From Phlebotomus papatasi (taxonomy: Eukaryota > Arthropoda > Insecta > Diptera > Psychodidae): a stretch of 64,000 nucleotides of DNA. The notes beneath the pieces were generated by a model. It was not told where the DNA came from. It searched no databases and worked only from the letters and a program-made list of their open reading frames with translations. Numbering within the stretch: position 1 is the first letter of the stretch; each line of letters begins with the position of its first letter. Below are positions 43,201 through 53,472 of the stretch, in pieces. The stretch spans positions 82,966,712-83,030,711 of the forward strand of contig NC_077224.1 of the NCBI RefSeq assembly GCF_024763615.1, read 5' to 3'. The position numbers and the translations under genes were made by a program.

Positions 43201-46200
43201 TCATTACAATATAATTTTCTTTAATTTTTATAGGAGTTTTTTTTCAAATTCATGTTGTTGCTCGCAAATAATGATATAACTATTGTAGTTAACTTTGAAT
43301 CATTTTGATGGCAATATTTCCATCGTGTGGAAGAAAATTTATGGATAACATGTGAAGAGATTTTTAAGATTGTGGAAAACAATGATTCTATCGTATTTCA
43401 CTATTTAGAAAAGCTTGGATGTATTTAAAAGCTCGATACATGGGTGCCACATCTTTTAACTGAAAGGAATGAGGAGGAGTGTAGGAACTGTATGAACTGT
43501 ATTACGGGTTATTATGGTATTTTTTATGGTAATTTTTTAACCAAAGACCTTTGTATCCAATTCCGGAGTATAGGATTTGCCGGATCATGAGCTGTAGTTG
43601 AACGGCTACGAAGTCTTTGGGGTTAACGGCAATGAAGTAATAGCGTGGTGGTGCATAGAGTTTAGACATTAACTTTAAAAAGATCTCACTGATCTGACCG
43701 CAATCCTGTCGCTTGATCTATTTTTTATTCTAACTTGGTAAACAATTATTTTTGATACGATATTAATTTTTTTTTGAAATGCATAAATAATATTTATAGA
43801 TTACAGACAGCTTATTTTCAAAAAGATAAATTTTAAAAAGTATTTTTTTCCATTGCTCCCACCTGATTTCTCAAATATACCTTTGTCAAAAAAATTTTGG
43901 CCGATACTGTACTTCTGAAGTGCTGAATCAGTTGTTGCACTCGTACTTTTAGTCTCTTACAGACTTTCCAACATAGTTTCAATAAATTAGAAACAACAAT
44001 ACATTTTTCAGAGACTTTCTTTTCCAAAAGTAGCTTCACTAGTCTCTTAGAAAATTCATAGAAAGAAATTCTGTTGGTCGTAAAACACAGATAATATTAA
44101 AATTCAAGATAATCTATCGCTAGAAATTCAAAATAGAAGAAAAATATTAAAAAATATACGTAAAAATAAATTTCTTGAGATTTTTTTAAGTTTTTAAATT
44201 AGATTTTTCATAATATTGAATAAATTACTGATTCCTAAGTATGAGAAGTGCATGAAGTGCAAGAAGTGCTGGAAGTACTGGAAGTATTGCATCTTTTTTG
44301 GGAGTCTTCCGAAAAGCTGGAAGTGTAAAGGGCTCTACCATACAAATTGTAGAAGTGTCTAGAAGTGGTGTACACATTTTCACCCTAATATCTCTTCATT
44401 GGTTAATACACAGAGAGCTCTTTCTAGTGAGTTCGAGTACTCCGCAAAGCTGTAACGCTTTATTAATTATTTAAAAAACTTATTGACTGAAGCGAACAAA
44501 AGTTTATTTTCTTCAGAATTAAAGAATTATCTTTTACTTGACCTAAAGGAATTTAAAAAAAAAAAACTATTTGTGTTTACAGCAAGTTATTCAAAATTTT
44601 ACCCAAATTCACCAAAAAGAAAATCGTATTTTACATTTTCGGGTTTTCTTAGTTAAATTTTTTTTTTGAATATGCTAATAAAAATGAATTTTTCTATAAA
44701 TTTTATTTTCCCGGAAGTTAAGCAGTGCTTTTACGAAGTATTCTAATGAAAATCTTATTACTCTGATATTTTTTTATGTTTTTTCGAAAGAAAAAGTTTT
44801 AAAATATGAGGTAAAGTGCTCTCAAGTCGACCGGTAGAGTTATTCATTCAATTTATTTATATTTGCACTAATATTTGGCGTAGGGTCTAACATTAATAGG
44901 TCAGTTATTCCATAAATAAATACGAATCAGTGACAATTTTATAGATATTCACCATTAAAACATTAAAAAATTGACCACCGTGTTCAAATCTCGGCACAAT
45001 CGCTAATGTTCAAATTTAACCAAATCGGTTGAAAAATGAGCCTTCCAAAGTGCTTGACTTTTGACCTTCAATAATTCAAAATGGCGAATTTTCCGGTCAT
45101 AAGTATGTTTGGGCGAAATGTTCGCCTGGACTAGCTCTAAAACATATCCAAAAATCATTGAAAAAGCTTGGGCCAATTTTGAGAAAAACAAAAAACATGG
45201 TTTTTGGAGGGGATAGAGGGGTGGGGGGAGGGGAAAAAACGTCGATAGATTTTGTTTTTATATTGGGGGTCATCGAAGACTGGAAGTCGATATCTCTTAC
45301 CGTTTAAGCTCCAGAACAGTGAAAAGTTCAAAAAAAGACAATTATATAACTGCTCTCTTTGAGTTCGAGCAGTAAAATTGAATAATTTATGCTCTAACTA
45401 ATTCCTATATCACCTTCGATTTTTGTTTCTTTTAAAGCTCTATTCTGAAGCTAATAAATGTGCCTTAAAAGGATTTTTTAAAAAAGCACAAATATTTTTG
45501 GGAGCCTTTATAAAAAGAGGATGCATTGGATGACTTTTGGCGGTAACCGTGGATATTTTTTATGATACGCTACGCATAAATTACGTGAATAAACTCACCT
45601 GACAATGAGGGGGAAGATATTGTTGGGTGCTGGAGCACGGAAATCTCTGTAGTAGAGCAGGAAGGGATTTGCATTCTCGGTGAAGAAAGGCGGGAGAGCT
45701 CCTGTGTTGGAAGTGATGGCAATGTCTGCACAATTGCGGAATGTCTCAGCTTTTCCACAGCCAACAGCCTCCGTGCCGTTGGAGCATGTTCCCCACATGT
45801 TGGCAGTGTAGTAAGTCCACTGGAGGACGCACTGATTGCAGGTGACATACGGAGGAAGACGCACGCGATAGCGGAAGACGCCCTTCTTCTTTGCCTCCTG
45901 CAGAGAAAAGAATTGACTTTTAGAGAGATACCAGACTGGATGATATCTCACTGAGAATCTCACACACTAATTACCTGAGGTATCAAGTAGCGCACTTCAC
46001 GTGTACCTGAGATAAATAGTGGGTATCGATCGAAACATTCCTGCGTAGCTTCGAGATTAGGGTTATTATTGGGACAGAGAAACATCTCAAAGCGTCCATA
46101 ATGATTGGCCGTGAGTTCAACTTCCACCTCAATCTCCTGTCCCTGCGTGTAATACCGCGAGATTATGCCCTTTGCATATTCCCCACCAGCTTCATGGGGC

Positions 46201-46442
46201 CGTGGAGTGGTCAGGTGATATGCATCTCCACACAGACCACATCTGCCCCCATTCTGCTCCCACTGAACCGCGTAGCCGCCACAGAAGAGCTCATTGTCGT
46301 TGTAGTTGACGGGATTGGGGTAGCCGAAGCGCCACATGGCATTCCTGGCTGGAGGATCCATCAGTCTGCCATGTGATGACACCAATTCCGTGCCATAAAG
46401 CACAATCAGCAACCAACTCACGAGCCACATCCTCAATTGCAT
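39949..46442 (-). CDS. AA15 lytic polysaccharide monooxygenase, secreted, 4 coding exons, 333 aa
   Basis: The joins on the minus strand are 46442-45975, 45897-45599, 40252-40136 and 40066-39949. Introns of 77, 5346 and 69 bp are all GT-AG and in phase; the total is 1002 nt with TGA. A signal peptide (residues 1-23, hydrophobic core LVSWLLIVLY) ends SS|HGRL, so cleavage exposes His24 as residue 1, half of the copper-binding histidine brace. The second brace histidine is probably H114 (in TANHYGRFE), which is mature residue 91, as in the firebrat AA15 enzyme. F209, just before CADIAI, is a candidate axial residue. AA15 enzymes oxidatively cleave chitin and sometimes cellulose outside the cell, in cuticle turnover or gut digestion. 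The tail holds two cysteine modules. AAACAG just before the ATG implies a noncoding 5' exon upstream. Substrate is not deducible. Confidence 0.93.
40507..40767 (+). CDS. Small single-pass membrane protein, nested antisense in an intron, 86 aa
   Basis: I do not recognise this protein. It has a charged, Glu/Lys-rich N-terminus (1-20), a distinctive middle with FWWTREDLHMIDP (22-34), one membrane segment (about 49-66, 'ISVIVFSGIILLGVIYA'), and an acidic C-terminal tail. Lysines precede the membrane segment and acids follow it, so by the positive-inside rule the N-terminus faces the cytosol or matrix. The start codon has A at -3, and three CAGT initiator-like sites lie within 60 bases upstream. 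Composition is protein-like, unlike other short frames nearby. No AATAAA was found before the MITE at 40857, and a GTAAAG just after the stop could be a splice donor, so a 3' intron is possible. Mature transcripts of the host gene would not include it. Confidence 0.6.
   Translation: MSESEEEKRKEKVKDGTESGKFWWTREDLHMIDPKHKIPNYMKDKTLKIISVIVFSGIILLGVIYARYQDEEEQIQDHPEIDLFIL
40857..41429. mobile_element. CACTGAG MITE, third copy, interrupted by another MITE
   Basis: The left part (40857-40960) and right part (41280-41429) together match the 251-bp element at 5394-5644, ending TTCTCAGTG with TA after it. A different TA-flanked MITE sits between. Confidence 0.85.
40961..41279. mobile_element. TA-flanked MITE with CAGTAGACTCTTCGATATCC ends, nested
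   Basis: A 319-bp element with perfect 20-bp inverted ends (CAGTAGACTCTTCGATATCC) and TA duplicated at 40959-40960 and 41280-41281, inserted inside the CACTGAG MITE. Confidence 0.92.
41575..42545 (-). repeat. Dispersed repeat (minus copy) split by the CCCGTCAAAT element
   Basis: 41575-41748 and 42429-42545 continue each other when compared with the uninterrupted minus copy at 54720-54960 and the plus copies at 45000-45390 and 47800-48537. Confidence 0.7.
41749..42428 (+). mobile_element. Transposable element with CCCGTCAAAT ends, copy 1
   Basis: A 680-bp element bounded by CCCGTCAAATCATT and the inverse TTATTTGACGGG. Its subterminal zones are packed with short motifs such as TCTGCAGA, TTCGGCAGA and AAAATCTAC in both orientations. 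An inverted relative is at 52424-53472. There is no transposase gene, so it is non-autonomous. Confidence 0.8.
42546..42711. other. Unassigned spacer
   Basis: AT-rich, no element recognised. Confidence 0.4.
42712..42912. mobile_element. Small foldback element with TAGGGGAAAGTACTCTC end
   Basis: The left end TAGGGGAAAGTACTCTC pairs with GAGAGTACTTTTC at the right. A central palindrome (GCGTAAATCGCATTTACGC, 42850-42868) is present. The first 60 bases recur at 55736-55797. Confidence 0.6.
42936..44394 (+). mobile_element. Mariner transposon, dead copy (about 1.46 kb)
   Basis: The ends GAGATATTAGGGT and ACCCTAATATCTC are inverted, and the homology runs inward with 'gaaaatg-tgtaca'. The + strand at 43405-43475 encodes, with one stop, 'KLDTWVPHLLTERN', the conserved mariner transposase phrase between the DNA-binding and catalytic parts. 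The rest is heavily mutated. The opposite-strand open frame at 43833-44039 is a shadow. Confidence 0.7.
44395..44999. other. AT-rich intronic DNA, no gene seen
   Basis: Unassigned; many T runs. Confidence 0.4.
45000..45390 (+). repeat. Dispersed repeat copy (3' part)
   Basis: Matches 47870-48537 in order: 'accaaatcggttgaaaaatgagcc', 'gcgaaatgttcgcctgga', a G-rich stretch, 'atctcttaccgttt' and the end 'gagttcgagcagtaaaa'. Confidence 0.7.
45599..46442 (-). CDS. Monooxygenase exons 1-2: signal peptide and catalytic domain
   Basis: Exon 1 (468 nt) carries the signal peptide, His24, the C54/C68/C71 region, the PRPHEAGG loop and H114. It ends CAG|GTAATT on a codon boundary. Exon 2 (299 nt) starts GAGGCAAAG after CTGCAG and carries LPPYVTCNQCVLQWTYYTA, the 'GCGKAETFRNCADIAI' core and 'APAPNN', ending in a split Arg codon. 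The many paired cysteines fit an extracellular enzyme. Confidence 0.93.
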
Positions 46443-47415
46443 TCTGTTTAAAAGTAAAAAAAAAGAAATGTTATGCGAAAAAAAAACTCCCAGAGAAATT
46501 TTTATATAATCCAAAATTCGGCCAAATTCGATTTCATTGGAGATATGGAATGCATACTAATACGAGAATGTAAAAGAAAATCAAAGTATTTTACCAAAAT
46601 TACAGTGAAATTCAAATTTCTGAATTACATAAAATCGTGAAGACTTGCAAAAATATCGAATTCATTTGATAACTTGATGAAAGACTCTTTTATCAATTTT
46701 TCAACTTCTGTTTAATGACCATCGCACAATAATTTTTGTTTATAAACATGTTTTCAAAATTTCCCATAAGAATGAGGGAGATGACTAGATCTAGATCTCA
46801 CTCACTCTCTGAAATGTAAAAACATGTTTACTAAACATGTGCGTTGGGCATAATTCAATTGAAGATTGCTCTTAAAATTAGATTTTTCTAAGTACTTGGT
46901 AAATACATAAAATATACATAAGTTTAAACGTCCACTGGCATCTTATTTGATCACCTAAAAATATACATTTCCGAATAGAAAATTAAATAAACAAAACATA
47001 AAAAAAAACAGCAATTAATGACAAGAAATACTTCTAAAAAGTGAGAGACTTTTTATTTGTACCATAAGCAGGTAATGATAAGAAGACATTCTGTTGAAGA
47101 ATGAAAATTACAAGAGTAGGGAACAGTTCCGTTCAAAATTCACTCGTGCGATAATCTGCCAATCTTTTGTAAAAATTGTGCCAATTTCGCGCATATTTGC
47201 TGATTTAAAAAAATCGGCAAATCTCTGAATTCAATTTCTGGCCAAATTGTGTCGATTTTTTAGCATAACAGTGCCGATTTTTAGGTCCAGATTGGCATCA
47301 TTTTGCCGATCGCCGCTCACGGTTCCCTCTGACAGCCACTTATTCACCCCTTGGAAAATTATTATTACTTTTGCTAGGATCGATTGCTTTACATTTTTTT
47401 CAATTTATTTATTTA
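46443..47415. other. Intron or upstream DNA of the monooxygenase gene
   Basis: Immediately 5' of the start-codon exon on the minus strand; the pyrimidine tract and AAACAG acceptor (46444-46470) belong to it. It contains the MITE at 46718-46849 and 'gccgattttta' repeats at 47150-47310. Confidence 0.5.
46718..46849. mobile_element. GCCCAGCGCAC MITE, third copy
   Basis: About 132 bp; the interior 'aaacatgttttcaaaatttcccataagaatgag' matches 9849 and 10070. The left end is decayed (GACCATCGCAC), the right end reads GTGCGTTGGGC. Confidence 0.75.
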
Positions 47416-47658
47416 TGGCGCTGGCACACCTTTTCAATTGAGTGAAATTCAATCGATTGAAATTTTACCTCTCACTCTTTCAAACTGAAATCAGATATAG
47501 TTGTCTCTTTCTGCCAAATGAAATTTAAAATTGAAATTGAAATTTTAATTTCCATTTGAAAAAAAAGAGACAGCTATACCTGATTTCAGTTTGAAAGAGT
47601 AAGAGGTAAAATTTCAATCGATTGAATTTCATTAAATTGAAAAGGTGTGCCAGCGCCA
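47416..47658. mobile_element. Long-hairpin MITE (GGCGCTGGCACACC), copy 2, TTA duplication
   Basis: A 243-bp near-complete palindrome with arms over 100 bp, ends TGGCGCTGGCACACCTTTTC and inverse, TTA on both sides (47413-47415, 47659-47661). Close relative of 10816-11073; this copy has better conserved ends. Confidence 0.88.
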
Positions 47659-47799
47659 TTACAATTTAATTTAAAATGAAGTGATTATGATCTGTTTGTT
47701 ATCAATAAAATAATACTGAGTTTAATAACAATAGAATCGAATTCTAAGAGAAAGTTTCAATACTTCAAAATCCGATATTAAATATAAAAAAAGGTGTGG
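47659..47799. other. Unassigned spacer
   Basis: AT-rich, nothing recognised. Confidence 0.4.
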
Positions 47800-48537
47800 C
47801 AAAGCGTCCCAGGCTTTGTGAAATGCTCGAACTTGTGACTAGATTTACCGGTTCATAACCGATTTGAACCGATTCTTAAATCTCTCAAAAGATCCCCCAA
47901 AATAGTTTTAAAAGTAATAGGATTGATTTTCAGATAACATTTTTTTATCGGTTATGAACCGATTCATTACCGATTCAAAACCGATTGGAACCGGTTTAGT
48001 TTTGTCGGAAATTCCAAGACCTTTCCAACGACGCCAAACATGACCCCATTTGCTTCAGAAATGCGCTCTGTAGTGTCTTTTTAATTTTTGACCTTGAAAA
48101 ACCGTTATTAGGAATGATTCAACGGTATTTGCGTATATGGACGAAATGTTCGCCTTGATAATCTCTGAAACATATCCAAAAATGAAAAAAAATCACACGA
48201 CGCGTTTTCGAGCAATCCCAAAAAAAACATAGTTTTGAAGATGACGTGGAGGGATGGGGGGAAAATGAGGGGCATATAACGATCCTTGGATCGACTTATG
48301 GGAGAGGTCCCCCGAAGGTCCCAAGTCTCTATCTCTAACCGTTTGGCCTCTAGAGCTGATGACAGCCGGACGGACAGACGGACAAATAGCGTGACAACAT
48401 TTCTCAGAAATCGTCTGTAACGTAAAGATTTGTTAAGAAAAGTGGTCTCAGGGGGGTGGAAGGTGGAAATTTGGGGGGATGAAAAATCGAGGAATTATAA
48501 TACTGCTCTCTCCGTAGAGTTCGAGCAGTAAAAAATT
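47800..48537 (+). repeat. Dispersed repeat, longest copy
   Basis: Begins near 'atgctcgaactt' and ends 'agttcgagcagtaaaa', so its ends carry CTCGAACT/AGTTCGAG complements. The interior has many 'accgattc/gaaccggt' phrases and a G-rich tract. Partial copies are at 3280-3550, 16700-17050, 22600-22740, 41575-42545, 45000-45390 and 54720-54960. Confidence 0.7.
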
Positions 48538-48569
48538 GATTGAATTCTTTTTGCTTAGAACGGTTAGAA

Positions 48570-48803
48570 CACTTGAGAGAAATCCGAAAAAGTTAAAATG
48601 ATATTCCGGAAATGTTAATTTTACCCTGCAGTATTGATCCAAAATCGGTGTAAATATTACCATTTTTAGGTGTATTAGGGGTTAAAGTTACCCTTTTTCA
48701 TGTTAATTTTACCCTTAAAAAGGTGTAAAATTAACATTAAAAAATGTTGATATATTTTTACATCCAAAAAGTGTTAAAGTTATGAGGAAAAAATGTTAAT
48801 ATT
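48570..48803. mobile_element. CACTGAG MITE, fourth copy, 3' truncated
   Basis: Matches 5394-5644 from CACTTGAGAGAAATCC to about 'gaggaaaaaatgttaat'; the CAGTG end is missing. Confidence 0.8.
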
Positions 48804-48829
48804 GTGTTCTAGTTATGCAATAACCTCAT

Positions 48830-49130
48830 TTAGGTAAGGATCCTTTCCAATTTACGATTCATATACGAATTAATTTTTATCTCTGTTTTGTGAAGCTTTA
48901 TTCTATCTTTTTATGTAGATTGTTTCGATTCAACTTTCTGATTGATTTTACACCAATTATGTGATTGGTTTGGTCTTACACCTATGTAGGGATTGATTCT
49001 ACACCTATTTTAAGATTTGATTTCTTTCTTGGATTGATTGTATTTTTATTTTCAATTTCATCTGATTTAGGTAATGATTATTCCTTGCAATTTTTTCGAT
49101 TGATTCTAGGGTGAAAGGAACACCTATTGA
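48830..49130 (-). repeat. GAATCAATC minisatellite, inverted block A
   Basis: On the minus strand, degenerate units of about 30-45 bp with GTAGAATCAATCCCTA and 'aaattggtgtag' text. A second small piece lies at 50120-50280. The same family appears in the opposite orientation at 52230-52420 and 53480-54370. Confidence 0.75.
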
Positions 49131-49710
49131 CACTTTAAGAACTCGTGTCAGGACCTATTGACACCCTAACTCTGTACCATTTGGAATACGAAATTTGTAC
49201 ACTATCTTTATCGGAAAACGTAAATTAATGAAAAACGCCACATTACTTACATTTTATTAGATATATTAAATAAATTTCAACATTTTGACAAAAGTGTCAA
49301 TAGGGGTTCCCTGTCGAAGAGGTGTTCATTCGACCTTACTCCACTTTCTGATGGAATGCTTTACTAAGAAAAAAACTGTTGAGTTGAAATAACTATAATA
49401 TATCGCCGAGTTAAATTAACTCGTTGGATATCAATGCACTTTTTACTCTTTTTCGATGTAAAATTTCATCTCGACTGAAGCATATGCTTAAATGTTTTTG
49501 CTTTAAGAATATACTTCAGTCAAGAAGATTTTCGCGTTACAAAGTTCATATGGAACATCAATTACGGTTACATCTAACAAAACATGGCTAACTTGAGATC
49601 GAGAAATAAGAATAATAAAGAAAATGATAACATAAAAATATAAAATTGCGAAATTTATGCATTTTGAAATTTATTTAACTCCTAAAACAAGTCTATTAAT
49701 CTTAATATTA
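49131..49710. other. Unassigned AT-rich DNA
   Basis: Contains a pair of inverted 'tctcgactgaagcatatgc' / 'atatacttcagtcaaga' phrases (49471-49520). No gene. Confidence 0.4.
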
Positions 49711-50116
49711 CGGCGTTATCACACTTGCACATTAAAATTTTAATGTGATTCACATTAATTGTCGCTGGTGAGAATCCAAATGTGTAATTTGTGTGTTTGA
49801 ATCATTTTATATTCAAAATTTGATCTCTTTGTTGATAAAAAGGTAGACTTGGCCCGCAAAATTTGATATAAATTGATTTATAACATTAATGCAAAAAATT
49901 AATGCGATTTTCTCTTTAATTTTTTAATGTGATAAATATTTATGCTTTAGGTAAATTTAAACGTATTTTTGGAGGCCAAGTCCACTTCTTTATCAATTAA
50001 TAGAAAAACGCCAAATATTAAGTAACTCAAAGACACAAATAACATATTAGGACGCTCACAAGCGACAATTAATGTGAATCACATTAAAATTTTAATGTGC
50101 AAGTGTGATAACGCCG
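49711..50116. mobile_element. MITE with CGGCGTTATCACACTTGCAC ends, TTA duplication
   Basis: A 406-bp element with inverted ends of about 55 bp (CGGCGTTATCACACTTGCAC, continuing to 'aattgtcgc'), TTA on both sides (49708-49710, 50117-50119). It shares TTA target and a GGCG start with the two long-hairpin MITEs. Empty interior. Confidence 0.9.
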
Positions 50117-50119
50117 TTA

Positions 50120-50280
50120 GTCTATTAATTCTAATATATTTTATGATTTATTCTATCTCCTTTAGGGACTGATTCTATCCTATTCTGTAGATTAATAATC
50201 TACCATTTAGGTATTAGTTCTAGTGGTTCTAGTCGATTTTTATGATTGATTCCATTTAACTGTTCTGAAGCTTTTTAATT
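50120..50280 (-). repeat. GAATCAATC minisatellite, small inverted piece
   Basis: Continuation of block A on the far side of the TTA-flanked MITE; this suggests that the MITE inserted into the array or next to it. Confidence 0.6.
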
Positions 50281-52229
50281 TGAAAAGTTCGGTAAAATTG
50301 AATGAAAATTCTCAAAAAAATTATCATAAGCCTTTATGTTATTCCTTTATGAAGTTGTGAATTTTCAAACAATTTTTTTTGAGTTTTTTACTTATTGACC
50401 TTACGAATTGTACCAGAATTGGAAGGAATCAAAGAAATTGCGTTGAGTGCACATTGCACATTCTGTTTACAATAAATTTCACTGTCTTATGTTCTGCCGT
50501 GTGGAGCTTTCATTCTTAAATTACGCAGATGGGTAAACGGTTTATCTTTGAGAAGTTATCTTAAAACCTGAATCAGTATGTAATGTAACCCTCAAAGAAA
50601 ATAAAACAGGTGCAATGTTAAGTTATTGCATGTCTTTATGTAAAACCTTCGGAAATATTTATGATAAAAAGTTTATAAGTTTATGATTAAATCGAGAGCA
50701 ATATTTTATAAATTATTATTATTTTTTTTTGCATTCTTCTGCTCAAGAGTAAACAAAAGAGGATTGGTGTTTAAGAAACTGTCATGTATTATCATATTTG
50801 TTCAACTATCCTAAGCGATCTTTTTTGCAATCTCTTTGGACATTTTTTTATTCTCTCAATATTTCAGCAACTTCTTTGATCTCAATTAATTTTTTTTTAT
50901 TCTTAATTTAGTCGTTTTGAAGGTCATTTAAATGGCTCTGGACGAACTGGAATACGTTTTTGCTTCACAATATTGACTTTTCTTCTCCCACTGAAGCCGT
51001 GCAAGTTCCACATTAACTTTAAAGAAGTTTAGTTGCAGAAGCTATTTTTTTTGTCGATCGTGATATACATATTTAAGTGAGTAATTTTAACCGTTTCCTA
51101 TCACAATCACCTTCTGGAAAGAATTGACAAGATACCCAGAAGAAAATTTATTGGTAGTGACTTTGGTCATGCATTTAATCATTTTAATATCCTCGTGCTA
51201 AGTGATGGGTTTATAAATTGGGAGGCATGGTTCTTTTCTTTTTGGTTTACGCAGTATAATAAATTGTTACTTGTTTTTATATTGGCAGAAGAAAACATCA
51301 TTATTGACGAAATGGGAGAAAAAAAAGAAAGAATACTTTAAAATAATAAATTGTTGATCGGTTAGTGAACTTGTGCCAAAACAGTTTAACAAAAAAAAAT
51401 ATAATAAAAAAAGCTGGGTGATCTTCAGTGTCTAAAAGGTGGTCATGTCGATACCTGGAGGATAAAGTCATTATATATGTATGTATATAGTTGAGAATAT
51501 TTATAATACCTGATTTTTTTGTTCTTGGATATTTTTTTCTTGCTTTTTTTTTGTAAATTAAAATTTAAAACCAACTCTCGATGGATTTTAACACACTTTG
51601 GCATTTTTTTTGTATATTTTTTCATGATATTTGCATAAATTGATTCCTTTGAAACGTAAGATCCATACGACACGGGTTAAAAGAACTCCACCCTAATGGA
51701 AATATCATCTTTTTCTCACTTCTCTTCTGATAAAGCACGGGAATACATCAATACTATCTCGGGGATTAACATTGATTACTGCTAAATTAACTAATTTATA
51801 CCACAGTGCCTATTGGCGAAAATAGGTTTTTTTTGGCAAAAAGAAAAGAAAAGAAAAAGAATCCAAAGAAGTTCTTAAACCACAAAATTCCATGAGTCAG
51901 TTGCCTTCTTTTTGTGTGACATAGAATAAATAATAGAGCGAAGAAAACGGTTTTAGGAACTTATATCTTTGTTTAGTTCTAAAGTGTACCTAATGGTTTT
52001 TTGTGTCTCATAATCTATTGATGATGCCTCGTTGGAGATTTTGTGCTTAAATGTTCCATTGAAGAAGGTCAATGTATTTGATGAATTACACCAAAAGTTG
52101 AACAAACTCAAGTGCCAGACAATTGCAAAAGATTTCGTGGGTAAGAAATTTACACTAAGGAACCCAATTTATTGTAATTGGCATATGGTTAAAGATGCTT
52201 TTAGAACGCGGAGAAGAATCAAAGCTATC
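50281..52229. other. AT-rich unique DNA, no gene recognised
   Basis: Free of the dispersed repeats but low in complexity. An open stretch at 52032-52230 (about 65 codons before it runs into the minisatellite) has no recognisable motif and begins without ATG. Confidence 0.35.
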
Positions 52230-52423
52230 GTGGTATATTTAGAAAATATCAACAATATAGAAAACACACTTAACCGTAAAATTGGATTAGAATTAATAAC
52301 TAAATGGTGTAGAATCAATGAATTAGTTGGGGTAGAATCAATACATTAAAGGGATAAAATCAATCCCTTAACAAAATGGAATCAATCACAAAAATCTACA
52401 GGAATTAATACCTAAATGGTAGT
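52230..52423 (+). repeat. GAATCAATC minisatellite, plus block B1
   Basis: Units such as 'ggtgtagaatcaatgaatta' and 'gggataaaatcaatccctta'; interrupted at 52424 by the CCCGTCAAAT element and resumed at 53473. Confidence 0.75.
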
Positions 52424-53472
52424 CCCGTCAAATAATTTCGTCAGATATCTTTAAGATTTCTGCAGAAAATATCTACACTTCTGCAGAAAATCTGCCGAGA
52501 AATCTGTAGATATTCCTACGAATTTTATTTGGGCTTGGGACAAAATTCGTCATAATTTTTTCCAGATTTTCTGACGAATCCTGGTGCATACTCTGACGAA
52601 TTTCTGTAGATATTTTGCCGATTTTCTGCAGATTTTTTTTCTACATTCCAGAATTTCCAGACAGCTGTGTCTGAAGAGATGGAATATTTTTCACTGAAGT
52701 TTGCAAAATTCAATAGAGTTATTCTTGGTGATATCACAGTAGTGTTCAGGGGGGTGACATTAGCTCTGAAAAATGCGACCGGTTTTAGTGTAATTTTTTC
52801 CCTGTTTTCGTACACATTTCATGAGATATCTCTAAAACTGCGTAGGTTGCCAATTTAGGGTTTTCGGATGCCTCTTCGTTATTAAATTGGCTTTTATTTT
52901 GTTTTAGTATTTTTTGCTAATTCATTCTACAATGACAGAAAACAGCTAATAAACTGAAAAGTTTTTTCGGCACGCTAGAAATACATAGGAAATATAGGAA
53001 ATGTCATGCCCCTGGTAGTGTTTATAAAAAATAAAGAATTCTGCAACGCCGTGTTAGAGAATAGTAAAGTGATAACTTTAAACACAGTGCCGACCTAAAT
53101 TTCATGTTTTTTTATCACTCGATTGGCGATTTTTAAGAAATTAGTATTTTTGCTCGCATTTTTTTATTTATCTAAAATGTTTAATCGGTAATGCTTGTTA
53201 AGCAGAGCATACTATTTTCTTTGTAACTTCTACAGTTTCTTGATAAATCATCAATATTTTTGTTGAGACAATGGAGACTATGCAGATTTCCAATGCAGAA
53301 ATTCTGCCGAGAATCTGCAGATTTTCGGAAGAATTTCTGCCGAAAATTTACAGATTTTCTACGTAGAAATTCTGCCGAAAATCTACAGATTTCCTCTGAA
53401 TGTACTAGACCATACCGTTACAATTCAAAAAACCTCCGAGTAAAATCGGCAGGTAAAGAATGATTTGACGGG
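52424..53472 (-). mobile_element. CCCGTCAAAT element, copy 2 (inverted), carrying a hAT MITE
   Basis: The reverse complement follows 41749-42428 through most of its length, with the same CCCGTCAAATCATT end at 53472 and CCCGTCAAATAATT at 52424. It contains the 268-bp hAT MITE at 52747-53014. Confidence 0.85.
52747..53014. mobile_element. hAT-type MITE (CAGGGG family), copy 2
   Basis: A 268-bp element with ends CAGGGGGGTGACATTAGC and AATGTCATGCCCCTG and an exact 8-bp duplication GTAGTGTT (52739-52746, 53015-53022). The corresponding site in the inverted element copy near 42105-42125 lacks the insertion. Confidence 0.93.

Larger units (their letters stand above)
40253..45598 (-). other. Intron 2 of the monooxygenase gene (5.3 kb)
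   Basis: Donor GTGAGT next to 45599 and acceptor CTTTGCAG next to 40252, both on the minus strand. It contains a + strand nested gene, two nested MITEs, a mariner and dispersed repeats. Confidence 0.9.

Noticed and set aside
43833..44039. A 68-codon minus-strand frame as a separate gene
   Set aside because: Lies inside a dead mariner, opposite to the transposase orientation, with no recognisable motif.
46101..46376. Plus-strand open frame opposite monooxygenase exon 1
   Set aside because: Shadow frame; the minus strand has the signal peptide and histidine-brace motifs.
52032..52349. A 105-codon open frame on the + strand
   Set aside because: No ATG start, no recognisable motif, and the last third is translated minisatellite.
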